Shown: positions 1 to 7,706 of the stretch, one piece after another
Numbering within the stretch: position 1 is the first letter of the stretch
Layout: each line of letters begins with the position of its first letter
Assembly: GCA_036835325.1 (NCBI GenBank)
Contig: DAITMF010000010.1
Span: forward strand, 1-64,000
DNA: 64,000 nucleotides
Source: CAMCHP01 sp036835325
Lineage (GTDB): Bacteria; Bacteroidota; Bacteroidia; Flavobacteriales_D; Sanyastnellaceae
Direction: 5' to 3'
The notes under the pieces: generated by a model
The model's database searches: none
What the model was told of the DNA's origin: nothing
The model's input: only the letters and a program-made list of their open reading frames with translations
Program-made: the position numbers and the translations under genes

Positions 1-167
1 GCTTTTCGCCGGGATTTTTTGTTTCTTTTTGTCGGGTGGATGAGCAGCCTCCGGTCGGTGTTGCACTTGTGCATTCCCGAACACGCTTTCCACTTTAAGT
101 TTTTTTTACACCTACGGATTGCTAAAACAAGTACTTTCAGCGAAGTCGTAGTGCCACATCGTGTTCG

Positions 168-197
168 TTTGAATTCAACCACGGAGGCCTAACCTTG
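168..197 (+). promoter_or_regulatory. Bacteroidota-type promoter of the first gene
   Basis: A TTTG box at 168-171 and TAACCTTG at 190-197 are separated by 18 bases. This fits the Bacteroidota sigma pattern TTTG / TAnnTTTG with one mismatch in the -7 box. Transcription would begin around 203-205, at the ATG itself, so the message is probably leaderless. Bases 1-167 hold no gene that I can support, only T-rich stretches and a GGTGGATGAG copy of a dispersed motif at 35-44. Confidence 0.55.
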
Positions 198-204
198 TCT
201 ACTT

Positions 205-1035
205 ATGCCAAAATGCATCTACTGCGGAAAGTCAGCCGGACTCTTCCGCCGCCTCCACAAAGAATGCAAAGCCGCCTTTGAGGAGGGCAATGCCCAAATG
301 AAAACCATCTTCCGCGAAGTGCTCGATAGCGCTGCGCCTATTGCCGACCGGGTGCCCGAGTTGCAACGCATCGCCGATGCCGCCCACATCAACGAGAAGC
401 AACGCCTGGCCGTGTACCGCGAGGCGTACGAAGACATGGTGACCGACTTTCTCGACGACGACGTCCTCACCCAAGAAGAAGAAGACCGCCTGCTCGCCTT
501 TAAAGATGGGCTGCAACTCGGTCAAGCCGAACTCGATACCAAAGGCCTCTTCAGCAGGGTGGTCATGGCCGGCACCCTGCGCGACCTCGGCGAGGGCAAA
601 CAGCCCAAACGCGTCAACCTCGGTCGCTCAGTACCGTTTCTGTTTCAGAAAAGCGAGTACGTGATTTGGGTATTCCCCAATGTTGACCTGTATGAACCGC
701 ATACACGCACCGAATACCAAGGCAGAAGCCAGGGCATGAGCTTCCGTGTGGCGAAAGGGGTGTACTACCGAACCGGCTCGTTCAAAGGCCTACCGGTGCA
801 AATCACCGAGCTCAAGCACCAAGGCAACGGAATGCTGGCGCTCACCAACAAACAGTTTTACTTCCACGGTGGCTTGAAAGCATTCAAACTGCCTTACAAC
901 AAGTTGGTCACCATGGAGGTGTTTGAAGACGGTTTGCGCATGCAGAAAGACGGCGTGCGGTCAAAACAGCAAACCTATCGAGGGGTCGACGGGTGGTTCG
1001 TGCAAAATGCCGTGAACAATGTCATGAGCAGCTAA
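205..1035 (+). CDS. Conserved hypothetical protein, zinc-ribbon-like N-terminus and PH-like C-terminus
   Basis: This 276-residue soluble protein has no signal peptide or membrane segment. The N-terminus carries Cys4-x2-Cys7 and His18-x2-Cys21, which looks like a small zinc-binding knuckle. Residues about 25-110 are charged and helical. The C-terminal part, from about residue 195, has alternating hydrophobic strands with a GMLALTNKQFYF segment, followed by a PYNKLVTMEVFEDG segment. This resembles bacterial PH-like/GRAM folds, in which 'L-T-N-K-x-x-x-F' opens a strand. I do not recognise a named family and assign no function. The start is fixed by a promoter only a few bases upstream. It lies convergent to the next gene with an 8-base gap. 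Confidence 0.75.
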   Translation: MPKCIYCGKSAGLFRRLHKECKAAFEEGNAQMKTIFREVLDSAAPIADRVPELQRIADAAHINEKQRLAVYREAYEDMVTDFLDDDVLTQEEEDRLLAFKDGLQLGQAELDTKGLFSRVVMAGTLRDLGEGKQPKRVNLGRSVPFLFQKSEYVIWVFPNVDLYEPHTRTEYQGRSQGMSFRVAKGVYYRTGSFKGLPVQITELKHQGNGMLALTNKQFYFHGGLKAFKLPYNKLVTMEVFEDGLRMQKDGVRSKQQTYRGVDGWFVQNAVNNVMSS

Positions 1036-1043
1036 GGCAGCGC

Positions 1044-1778
1044 CTAGCTTCCCACCTTCACCGTGCCCTTGTCGTCTTCAATTGTGAAGACAAACGGGAT
1101 GATGAAATGCGCGCTCACTTCTTTGCCGTTGCGGCTGGCAGGCTCCCACAGGGGCATGTCCCAAATGCACTCCAACGCAGCATCGGCAAGGATGGAGGCG
1201 TGGCGTTCAACCACTTCCACGTCGCGCACGAGACCACCTTCGTCAATCTGGAAGGAGATTTTCACCATTCCGGTGATTTTTTTGTCCAGTGCTTGCTGCG
1301 GGTAAACGGTTTTCGCCTCCACAAAATTGAGTAGTGCTTCGTACCCGCCCGGGAACTGCGCGGGAAGGCTCACCACCATCTCGGTTTGCGGCTCAGGGTA
1401 AAAGCGATCGGGCTTCGAAGCGCCATCCCACGTCCACCGCTTCCACGTCCCGGCTTTGCGGCCACGCAGGTACTCGCCTTGCGACTCAACTTGGCCGTTG
1501 CGGTAGTAATAGGTGAAGAAGCCGTCAGGCACATCGGGCGTTGCGGCGAGGTAAGCGCCTTCCATTTTCAAGGTGCCATCAGTGTGGTATATGCGTACCA
1601 GCAAATGGCCCGTTTCGCCGTGCATGGCCTCGCGGTAATAGCGAGCCACTTCAGGGCTGTTTACGATGCTGTAGTTTCCGTCAAGGTACACTTTCTGGCC
1701 TACCTGTGCGATGCTCCCGGCCGTAAGGCCAAATAGCAACACGCCGGCGGTCAGACAGCGTTTGTGGTTATGCGCCAT
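1044..1778 (-). CDS. Secreted MORN-repeat protein with TonB C-terminal domain
   Basis: This protein has 244 residues. A type I signal peptide ends in SIA before Gln (mature QVGQ). Residues about 60-130 contain YwqK/MORN-type repeats (YHTDGTLKMEGAY, YYRNGQVESQGEY). The C-terminal ~95 residues are a TonB_C-like domain (KKITGMVKISFQIDEGG, then a 'PLWEPA' motif equivalent to the W/F-x-PA turn of TonB). Bona fide TonB keeps an uncleaved N-terminal anchor in the inner membrane, but this one appears to be cleaved and released. It is therefore unlikely to transduce energy, although automated pipelines often label it 'energy transducer TonB'. It stands alone, divergent from the next gene. Confidence 0.8.
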   Translation of the reverse strand: MAHNHKRCLTAGVLLFGLTAGSIAQVGQKVYLDGNYSIVNSPEVARYYREAMHGETGHLLVRIYHTDGTLKMEGAYLAATPDVPDGFFTYYYRNGQVESQGEYLRGRKAGTWKRWTWDGASKPDRFYPEPQTEMVVSLPAQFPGGYEALLNFVEAKTVYPQQALDKKITGMVKISFQIDEGGLVRDVEVVERHASILADAALECIWDMPLWEPASRNGKEVSAHFIIPFVFTIEDDKGTVKVGS

Positions 1779-1805
1779 AAAAAATAAGCGTGCTTAGTCC
1801 TGTTA

Positions 1806-1813
1806 CGAATTTA
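1806..1813 (-). promoter_or_regulatory. Probable -7 box for the MORN/TonB_C gene
   Basis: Reading the minus strand this is TAAATTCG, one mismatch from TAnnTTTG. It lies 28 bases before the start codon, giving a leader of about 20 bases. It is a weak match and no convincing -33 box is visible. Confidence 0.35.
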
Positions 1814-1895
1814 GGCGCTTCAATCTTGGTTATTAACAATTCGAGGGGTACTTATTAACAATTGGATGTTGTGTGGCTTCCGTGGTTCCCCGCTG

Positions 1896-1903
1896 TATCT
1901 TTG
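1896..1903 (+). promoter_or_regulatory. TAnnTTTG promoter, leaderless start
   Basis: TATCTTTG is a perfect -7 box. A TGTG at 1871-1874 could serve as the -33 box, 21 bases upstream. The predicted transcription start (~1908) coincides with the ATG at 1908. This rejects the in-frame upstream ATG at 1866. Confidence 0.65.
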
Positions 1904-1907
1904 CAGC

Positions 1908-2270
1908 ATGGATGTGCAATTTGAAATGGAGTGGCGCGAAGTGCTTGCGCGCTTGGAAGATCAATTTGGGGGAGGGATGGACCTCCAGTCAATCGTTTAC
2001 CTGATCGGTGTTCAAGAACTGGGTCAGGGCTTTCGCACTTTCAAGAAAGATGAGAAGGTTGATTTGATGCACGTCGCCATTTGCACCTTGCTCGAGCCTT
2101 TTGGGTACTACCGTTACACGGGCAATGACCCCGATGGTTGGCCCCATTTTGAGCGCACAGAAATGCTGCCTCCGCTAAGCGGCCCCCAACAAGAGCTGCT
2201 CATGAAGCGTTCAATCATTCAGTATTTCAGGGAGAATGGCGATTTGAATTCGCCTTCGGCGGATGTGTAG
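1908..2270 (+). CDS. Conserved hypothetical protein of Bacteroidota
   Basis: This is a 120-residue soluble protein, acidic and helical, with the conserved-looking stretches DLQSIVYLIGVQELG, KDEKVDLMHVAICTLL and GYYRYTGNDPDGWPHFE. From memory, short proteins with the same 'LIGVQELG...KDEK.DLMH.A.CTLL...DGWPH' signature are widespread in Flavobacteriia and remain uncharacterised. No signal peptide or membrane segment is present. The longer reading frame from 1866 would start upstream of the promoter box, so 1908 is preferred. The gene converges on the following lipoprotein gene with a 5-base gap and no visible terminator. Confidence 0.8.
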   Translation: MDVQFEMEWREVLARLEDQFGGGMDLQSIVYLIGVQELGQGFRTFKKDEKVDLMHVAICTLLEPFGYYRYTGNDPDGWPHFERTEMLPPLSGPQQELLMKRSIIQYFRENGDLNSPSADV

Positions 2271-2275
2271 CCGTT

Positions 2276-2659
2276 TTATTCAATCACAACGGTTGCTTCG
2301 TTGGTCTCTTCCTCAACAATCTTGATGATACCACGGCCCTCGAGTGAACCCTTGCTCGCGTTGATGTCAAGTACGGCGAAGCCGGCCTGACCACGCTTGT
2401 AGTACTCGCTGAAGTTGAACGATACCTTGCCCGCTCCATTGGTAACTTGGAGGGTATCGAAGCGAATTTGACCGACCACGTCGTTGTCAACCGAGCCAAC
2501 AGCGAACAAACGCACGTCAGCGCCCTGCACCGGTGAGCCGAAGGTGTTCAAGACGGTGATCGTGGCTACTGTTTCCTCCACCTTGTTGCACGAAGCAGTA
2601 AAAAGGCCTCCGGCGATGGCCAGAGCAGCAATGGCGAATTGAACGGAACGTAGTTTCAT
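2276..2659 (-). CDS. Small putative lipoprotein with Ig-like/CNA-like fold
   Basis: This protein has 127 residues. The N-terminus is a signal peptide ending in a lipobox-like FTASC, with Cys24 as the candidate lipidated residue, so the product is probably a periplasmic or outer-membrane lipoprotein. The mature part (VATITVLNTFGSPVQGADVRLF...) looks like the beta-sandwich of carboxypeptidase-regulatory or CNA-B-like domains. In these, a short beta-hairpin 'V-x-G-A-x-V-x-L' follows the first strand. No specific function can be assigned. It is divergent from the cyclophilin gene across a 65-base promoter region. Confidence 0.75.
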   Translation of the reverse strand: MKLRSVQFAIAALAIAGGLFTASCNKVEETVATITVLNTFGSPVQGADVRLFAVGSVDNDVVGQIRFDTLQVTNGAGKVSFNFSEYYKRGQAGFAVLDINASKGSLEGRGIIKIVEEETNEATVVIE

Positions 2660-2673
2660 GGGTCAGAATTTGC

Positions 2674-2681
2674 TAATTTTG
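2674..2681 (+). promoter_or_regulatory. TAnnTTTG promoter of the cyclophilin-pheS operon
   Basis: TAATTTTG is a perfect -7 match lying 43 bases before the ATG at 2725, giving a predicted leader of about 37 bases. No strong -33 box stands out. Confidence 0.6.
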
Positions 2682-2724
2682 CGGCTCGGTCTTCAGAGCC
2701 CAACTACAAAAAAACAAAATTTCC

Positions 2725-3507
2725 ATGAAGAAGCCACTCATTCTTTTTGCAGGAGTTGCATTTCTGATGACATTGGCAAGTGCATCCGGCTGCAACGAGC
2801 CTGCATCAAGCGCAGAAAAAAGCACTCCAGAGCAGGCTGCAGAGGCCGGCGCAGATGCAGCATCCACCCAAAACGAAACCCAAGAACTACGCAACGTGAA
2901 AGTCCGTATCTCAACCCCTTTCGGCGATATGATTGCCGAACTTTTTGACGAAACCCCGAAGCACCGCGATAATTTCGTGAAGCTTGCAGAAGAAGGCTAC
3001 TACAATGATTTGCTCTTCCACCGAGTGATCAAAAATTTCATGATTCAAGGGGGTGACCCTGATTCGCGCAACGCACCGGCGAACATGCGCCTTGGTTCAG
3101 GCGGGCCGGCATACAAGGTTGATGCAGAGATTGTCGATAACCTCGTGCACGTAAAAGGCGCGCTCGCTGCTGCACGGCAAGGCGATGCTGTGAATCCTAA
3201 GAAAGCTTCTTCGGGCAGTCAGTTTTACATTGTGCAGGGTGCTCCTGTAAAGAAAGAAATGCTGTTGGGCCTCGAGCAACGCCGCAATTTCGGACGTGAT
3301 TCGGTGAATTTCTTCCGTTACAGCGACGAGCAAATTGAGGCGTATGCCACCATCGGTGGTACTCCGCACCTTGATGGAGATTACACCGTGTTCGGTCGCA
3401 TCATCGAAGGCCTCAATATCATTGACAGCATTGCTGCTGTGAAAACCATGCCCGGCGACCGTCCGGTTGAAAACCTCGCATTCCGCGTTGAAGTGATTAA
3501 AGAATGA
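2725..3507 (+). CDS. Cyclophilin-type peptidyl-prolyl isomerase, lipoprotein
   Basis: This 260-residue protein catalyses cis-trans isomerisation of prolyl bonds and here probably assists folding in the periplasm. A lipoprotein signal ends at ASASGC (Cys23). A low-complexity Ala/Glu linker precedes the cyclophilin domain at about residues 57-258. Within it are the family hallmarks FHRVIKNFMIQGGD (catalytic Arg plus the F-x-x-Q-x-G-D motif) and GSQFYIVQG. About 45 residues (KKEMLLGLEQRRNF...) are inserted before the final strands. This expansion is common in Bacteroidota secreted cyclophilins and lengthens the domain beyond the usual ~165 residues. Its stop overlaps the pheS start (ATGA), so the two are translationally coupled. 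Confidence 0.93.
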   Translation: MKKPLILFAGVAFLMTLASASGCNEPASSAEKSTPEQAAEAGADAASTQNETQELRNVKVRISTPFGDMIAELFDETPKHRDNFVKLAEEGYYNDLLFHRVIKNFMIQGGDPDSRNAPANMRLGSGGPAYKVDAEIVDNLVHVKGALAAARQGDAVNPKKASSGSQFYIVQGAPVKKEMLLGLEQRRNFGRDSVNFFRYSDEQIEAYATIGGTPHLDGDYTVFGRIIEGLNIIDSIAAVKTMPGDRPVENLAFRVEVIKE

Positions 3508-4523
3508 AAGAACGCATTGAATCGTTGATGGCCGAACTGGCGTCTGCAACGCTCAGTGATGCGGCTTCGGTTGAGCAATTTCGGGTGCATTACCTCGGTC
3601 GCAAAGGGGTTGTCAAGGCCTTGGCCGAAGACTTCAAATCGGTTCCGAACGACGAAAAGCGCGCCATCGGCCAAATGCTGAACGAGCTGAAGCAGCAGGT
3701 GCAGTCGCGCATTGATGAGGCCCTCGCCGGGGCTGCATCCGGCGAAGCCGCAATCGCAACAGGTGAAGACCTCACCCGTCCTGACGGTGAATGGCCCGTA
3801 GGTTCGCGTCACCCCATCGCCATTGTGCGCCGTGAAATCCTCGATATTTTCTCACGATTGGGCTTCAGCGTGGCCGAAGGACCTGAGGTTGAAGACGATT
3901 GGCACGTGTTTGGCGGGTTGAATTTCCCGCCTGATCACCCTGCGCGCGACATGCAAGACACGTTTTTCGTGGAAGGCAATGACGGTTTGCTGCTGCGTAC
4001 CCACACGAGTTCGGTTCAAGTGCGCGTGATGGAAAGCAGCCAACCGCCCATTCGCATCGTGATGCCCGGTCGTGTGTTTCGCAACGAGGCCGTTTCAGCG
4101 CGCTCGCACTGTGCGTTTCACCAAATTGAAGGCCTCTACATCGACAAAGACGTGTCGTTTGCCGACTTGAAGCAAACCTTGCTGTACTTCGCTCAGGAGT
4201 TTTTTGGCAAGGCGAAGATTCGCCTGCGCCCGTCGTACTTCCCGTTTACCGAGCCCAGCGCCGAGATGGATGTGTACTGGGGACTTGAAACCGAAACCGA
4301 CTACCGCATTACAAAAGGCACAGGTTGGCTTGAGGTTTTAGGCTGTGGGATGGTTGACCCGGAGGTGCTTCGCGCGTCGGGAATTGACCCCGAAGTGTAT
4401 TCCGGTTTTGCCTTTGGAATGGGCATTGAGCGCATTGCGATGCTCCGTTACCAGATCGGCGATTTGCGGATGTTCTTTGAGAACGACCTTCGGTTTTTGC
4501 GGCAGTTTACCAGCGTTAGTTGA
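3504..4523 (+). CDS. pheS: Phenylalanine--tRNA ligase alpha subunit
   Basis: This 339-residue class II aminoacyl-tRNA synthetase subunit normally pairs with PheT as an alpha2beta2 complex to charge tRNA-Phe. The order of elements is typical: an N-terminal coiled-coil arm (residues ~1-85, including the HYLGRKGVVK stretch), then the catalytic domain. The catalytic domain contains RTHTSSVQVRVM (motif 2 region), FHQIEGLYIDK, and motif 3 FAFGMGIERIAMLRY near the end. Length matches the family. pheT is not in the window, as is common in Bacteroidota. It overlaps the cyclophilin gene by 4 bases upstream. At its 3' end it overlaps the convergent histidine kinase gene by 8 bases. Confidence 0.97.
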   Translation: MKERIESLMAELASATLSDAASVEQFRVHYLGRKGVVKALAEDFKSVPNDEKRAIGQMLNELKQQVQSRIDEALAGAASGEAAIATGEDLTRPDGEWPVGSRHPIAIVRREILDIFSRLGFSVAEGPEVEDDWHVFGGLNFPPDHPARDMQDTFFVEGNDGLLLRTHTSSVQVRVMESSQPPIRIVMPGRVFRNEAVSARSHCAFHQIEGLYIDKDVSFADLKQTLLYFAQEFFGKAKIRLRPSYFPFTEPSAEMDVYWGLETETDYRITKGTGWLEVLGCGMVDPEVLRASGIDPEVYSGFAFGMGIERIAMLRYQIGDLRMFFENDLRFLRQFTSVS

Positions 4524-6534
4524 GGTTGGGAAGCTCAAAACTGAGCTTGCACCCTTCGTTTTCTTGTGAATCCAAGCGCACCTTGGCCCTGATTTTATCA
4601 GCCGCTATGCGTACGAGGTAAAGCCCTAAACCGGCTCCTGTTGACTTGTGCGTGCCCTTCACGAACATGTCAAAGACTTTGTCGCGTACTTTTTCGGCGA
4701 TGCCTTGGCCATTGTCTTCTAACGTGATGCGTGCACCGCTCGGTTCGGTATAGATTTTGATGATGCAATAGTCATCGGGTGTGCCTTTGCGGTATGCAAT
4801 GGCATTGGATATGGTTTGTTGGAGGATGACCTTGATGAGTTTGAAGTCGCTGAAGAACACACCGGCCTCTTGAATGTCCCACATGACCCGGATGTCTTTA
4901 ACGTGCGCGAGTTCCTTTTCCTGAATTTGGTACCGCAGCTTGTTGAAGTCGATTTGTTCAACTTTTACATCGACTTTTTTGTAGTCAACGGCCCTGGAGA
5001 GGTTGATCAGGATGTCGTCCATCTGTTCGGTGCACGATTCGATCAATCCGAGGTACTTCTTTGTGCTGGCGTTGTGCTCTTCTTTGTCGAGCAGGCGCAA
5101 CAGGCTTTTGATGCTGGTGAGTGGTGTGCGCAGGTCGTGCGAAGACTTGTAAATATAGGTATTGAGTTCTTTGTTGGCTTTGCGCAGTTCGCGGGTTCGT
5201 TTGTAAACTTTCCATTCGAGGATGCGGCTGAGTTTGCGCTTTTGACTGAACTCACGCAAGAGCAACAGAATGATGATGGTGAAGAAGATAACGCCAACGA
5301 TGACCGCGTTGCGCATGGTGGCCAATTGGCTCTCTTCGAGCGCGGTGCGCATGTCGTCTTCGGTGCGGAGGTAGCTTTCTTCGGCGAATTTTCCTCGTGC
5401 GAGTTCGCGGCGGGTGTCTTCGTAGGTTTGAGCAAGGTTTAATTTGCCGAGGCTGTCAGCCACCACCAACGCAGCAAAGGCTTCTTCGTAACGTTTCCGT
5501 TTTTTAAAGAAGTCGGCCTTTTTGCGCGCGATGTGTTCAGCAAGTTCTGGCAACATGGCCGTGGTGGCGAGGTATTCGGCATCATTGAAGGCGAGCAACG
5601 CATCGGCATCGCGCTCTATTTGGCCGTAGTATACCGCCAGTTGGCAGTGGAGTGCAGCGGCTTGTGCCGGCGGAAGCGAAGCCACGCCGGGTTTGGCCAT
5701 TTCAAGGTATTCGGCGGCTTGCCGGTAATCGCGGGCATCGGCGAAGAGGGTGGCCACCCGGGTAATGAACACCGTATTCTGATTGCCTTCGGCGAGCGAA
5801 ATGGTGAGCGGTATGGCGCGCTCAGCGACTGTTCGTGCTTCTTCTGATTTGCCCGCTGCAATCAGGGTTTGAAGTATGCGTTCGTAGTTTTCGAGTTGGG
5901 CTTCTTGCAAACCGTATTCGGCATAAACGGCATTGGCATGTTCGAAATGTGCCTGCGCCGAGTCAAGACTCGCTACGCCAAAGAACACCTCGCCGAGCGT
6001 TTCGTGTGCATGCGCCTTTCGGAGGTGGTCAACCGAAGGGTCAGAAATGACTGAGCGCAGCAACGATTCAGCCACTTCATCGTTGCCTTGGCGGTGGTGA
6101 ATCATGGCCGTTTTGAAACGCGCTAGGGCCATTGATTTCCGGTTTCCGCTGGCCTCAAAAAGCCGCAATGACGATGCGTAAAAGTCCAATGCACGTGAAA
6201 AGCTCTTCTGCTCGAAGTAGATGTTACCGCTTTCAAGATCGGCTTGGCCAATCAGTTCCGGATTTTCGGTGTGCTCGGTTGACTCGCGAAATTCTTGCAA
6301 TGCTTTGACCGGACGGTTCAACACGAAGAAGCAACGACCACGTTGCAAATGCAGTCGGGCCAGCTCATCGCCTTCAACCAGCCCGTTGTTGAGGATGGAG
6401 TCAGAAAGGCTCAGATAACCCAGCAAATCAGCTTCGCTCTGCGGCAAAGCGCCATCTGAAGGGGCATTTTGCGGCGCAGCGAACAGCATCCCGAAGGCAA
6501 AGAAAAACCCTATGAAGGCTGCGGTAGAGCGCAC
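4516..6534 (-). CDS. TPR-sensor histidine kinase, membrane bound
   Basis: This protein has 672 residues and starts with GTG (an in-frame stop lies just upstream). A signal sequence is followed by several TPR-like helical repeats (about residues 50-370), a single membrane span at about 408-427, and a coiled coil. The kinase core comes last: H-box SSHDLRTPL with phospho-acceptor His466, N-box Asn577, G1 DNGQGIA around 607, and G2 TGAGLGLYL around 632-640. The TPR region would be periplasmic and the kinase cytoplasmic. This architecture is frequent in Bacteroidota. No response regulator gene is adjacent, so its partner must be elsewhere. A TACTTTTG promoter lies at 6618-6625 on this strand. Confidence 0.92.
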   Translation of the reverse strand: MRSTAAFIGFFFAFGMLFAAPQNAPSDGALPQSEADLLGYLSLSDSILNNGLVEGDELARLHLQRGRCFFVLNRPVKALQEFRESTEHTENPELIGQADLESGNIYFEQKSFSRALDFYASSLRLFEASGNRKSMALARFKTAMIHHRQGNDEVAESLLRSVISDPSVDHLRKAHAHETLGEVFFGVASLDSAQAHFEHANAVYAEYGLQEAQLENYERILQTLIAAGKSEEARTVAERAIPLTISLAEGNQNTVFITRVATLFADARDYRQAAEYLEMAKPGVASLPPAQAAALHCQLAVYYGQIERDADALLAFNDAEYLATTAMLPELAEHIARKKADFFKKRKRYEEAFAALVVADSLGKLNLAQTYEDTRRELARGKFAEESYLRTEDDMRTALEESQLATMRNAVIVGVIFFTIIILLLLREFSQKRKLSRILEWKVYKRTRELRKANKELNTYIYKSSHDLRTPLTSIKSLLRLLDKEEHNASTKKYLGLIESCTEQMDDILINLSRAVDYKKVDVKVEQIDFNKLRYQIQEKELAHVKDIRVMWDIQEAGVFFSDFKLIKVILQQTISNAIAYRKGTPDDYCIIKIYTEPSGARITLEDNGQGIAEKVRDKVFDMFVKGTHKSTGAGLGLYLVRIAADKIRAKVRLDSQENEGCKLSFELPNLN

Positions 6535-6617
6535 GTTACTGAGTTAGGTTCATGTTGAAGTTAGCTGCCATCGGGTCACATCCGTGTAGGAATTTGACTG
6601 ATAATGCCAATTTGCTT

Positions 6618-6625
6618 CAAAAGTA
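6618..6625 (-). promoter_or_regulatory. TAnnTTTG promoter of the TPR histidine kinase
   Basis: The minus strand reads TACTTTTG, a perfect -7 box. It would give a leader of about 78 bases before the GTG start at 6534. The rest of the 6535-6704 gap shows no other clear signal. Confidence 0.5.
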
Positions 6626-6704
6626 GAGCCCAAACGAGAGAGCGAGCACCAGTTCGCTTACAGTCTTTCAGCAACGCAACGTTAACAACCTAAGGGGGAG
6701 AGGC

Positions 6705-7706
6705 TTATTCGCGGTAAACGGCTTCGAGCACAACGTGACCAACCATGCCCACGGTTGCCGTGTCAATGATGCTCATGTTGTCAAGGTGGGTGTGGTGGAA
6801 CAAACCGTACCCCATGGGCAACACGTCAATGTGGTATTCTACGATGTTGGCGCTTGGAATGCCTGCGATGTAGTTCACGAAGTAGTTGTCGTCAACGGTT
6901 TGTGGAGTGATTTTGTCGCGAAAGCGTTCTTCATAGCCGAGTTCCTGTGCAATGCCCCAAACATGGTTCACGATGTTGGGAGCCAAGGCCATTGAGGTGC
7001 CTTCTTTGTTGAAGATGGCCTTTTTGCTACCGACCATGTCGAGAAGAATGCCATACTTGGCGCGGTAATCAGACCTGTGTTTGTTGTAGGCCCAGTACTG
7101 CGAACCGAGGCACCAGAAACGGTAGCCTTCTTCACCGGTGTCGGCCCATTCAGGTGGCCCGTAATCTTCAACGTCGAAGAGCACGATGTCAACGCCCACT
7201 TCGGCCGGTGTTTTGCCAAGTTGCCGAGCAACTTCGAGTAGCACGCCTACGCCTGAGCCACCGTCGTTGGCGCCGTCGATGGGTTCTTTGGTGCGGGTGG
7301 AGTCTTTATCGGCGTACGGACGGGTATCCCAGTGTGCGTAGAGCATGATGCGCTTGCGCTTGTCGGGGCGGTATTGCCCTATGATGTTGCGCATGGGGAG
7401 CTGTGTGCCGTCCCAAGCCGTAACGGTGCTTTCCTGCACGATGACATCGGCGCCAAAGCGTTCAAGCTGGGCGATGAGGTAGTCGCCACAGGCACGGTGA
7501 GCGTCAGTTCCGGGAACGCGCGGACCAAATTCAACTTGGTCGGCAATGTACCGGTAGGCTGAATCAGCATTGAAGTCAGGAGTGGCCACAATTTGCGCCG
7601 GCTTGCCTGAGGCGGGCTTCTCTGTCGGCGTTTCGCTTTCGCAGCCGGCGATAAAAAGTGCAGCTCCTAGAGCCAGTAAACCGAGCCGTGTGGTGTTATG
7701 CGTCAT
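6705..7706 (-). CDS. M28-family zinc enzyme, probable glutaminyl-peptide cyclotransferase lipoprotein
   Basis: This is a 333-residue lipoprotein (LFIAGC, Cys22). The M28/glutaminyl-cyclase metal site is recognisable: His125 and Asp127 (YAHWDTRP), Asp148 (GANDGG), Glu180/Asp181 (FDVEDYG), Asp223 (LLDMVG) and His307 (HHTHLDN). The LLDMVGSKKAIF segment matches the 'LLDLIGAPNPTF' type found in glutaminyl cyclases, which argues for Gln cyclisation rather than aminopeptidase activity. Enzymes of this type form N-terminal pyroglutamate on exported proteins. This fits the many signal peptides here that leave Gln at +1. The start at 7706 makes a proper lipoprotein signal and overlaps cysS by 11 bases. 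The longer frame from 7745 would add a useless N-terminus. Confidence 0.85.
   Translation of the reverse strand: MTHNTTRLGLLALGAALFIAGCESETPTEKPASGKPAQIVATPDFNADSAYRYIADQVEFGPRVPGTDAHRACGDYLIAQLERFGADVIVQESTVTAWDGTQLPMRNIIGQYRPDKRKRIMLYAHWDTRPYADKDSTRTKEPIDGANDGGSGVGVLLEVARQLGKTPAEVGVDIVLFDVEDYGPPEWADTGEEGYRFWCLGSQYWAYNKHRSDYRAKYGILLDMVGSKKAIFNKEGTSMALAPNIVNHVWGIAQELGYEERFRDKITPQTVDDNYFVNYIAGIPSANIVEYHIDVLPMGYGLFHHTHLDNMSIIDTATVGMVGHVVLEAVYRE

Noticed and set aside
1866..1907. Upstream in-frame ATG of the conserved hypothetical gene
   Set aside because: The perfect TATCTTTG promoter box at 1896-1903 lies inside this extension, so it would not be in the transcript.
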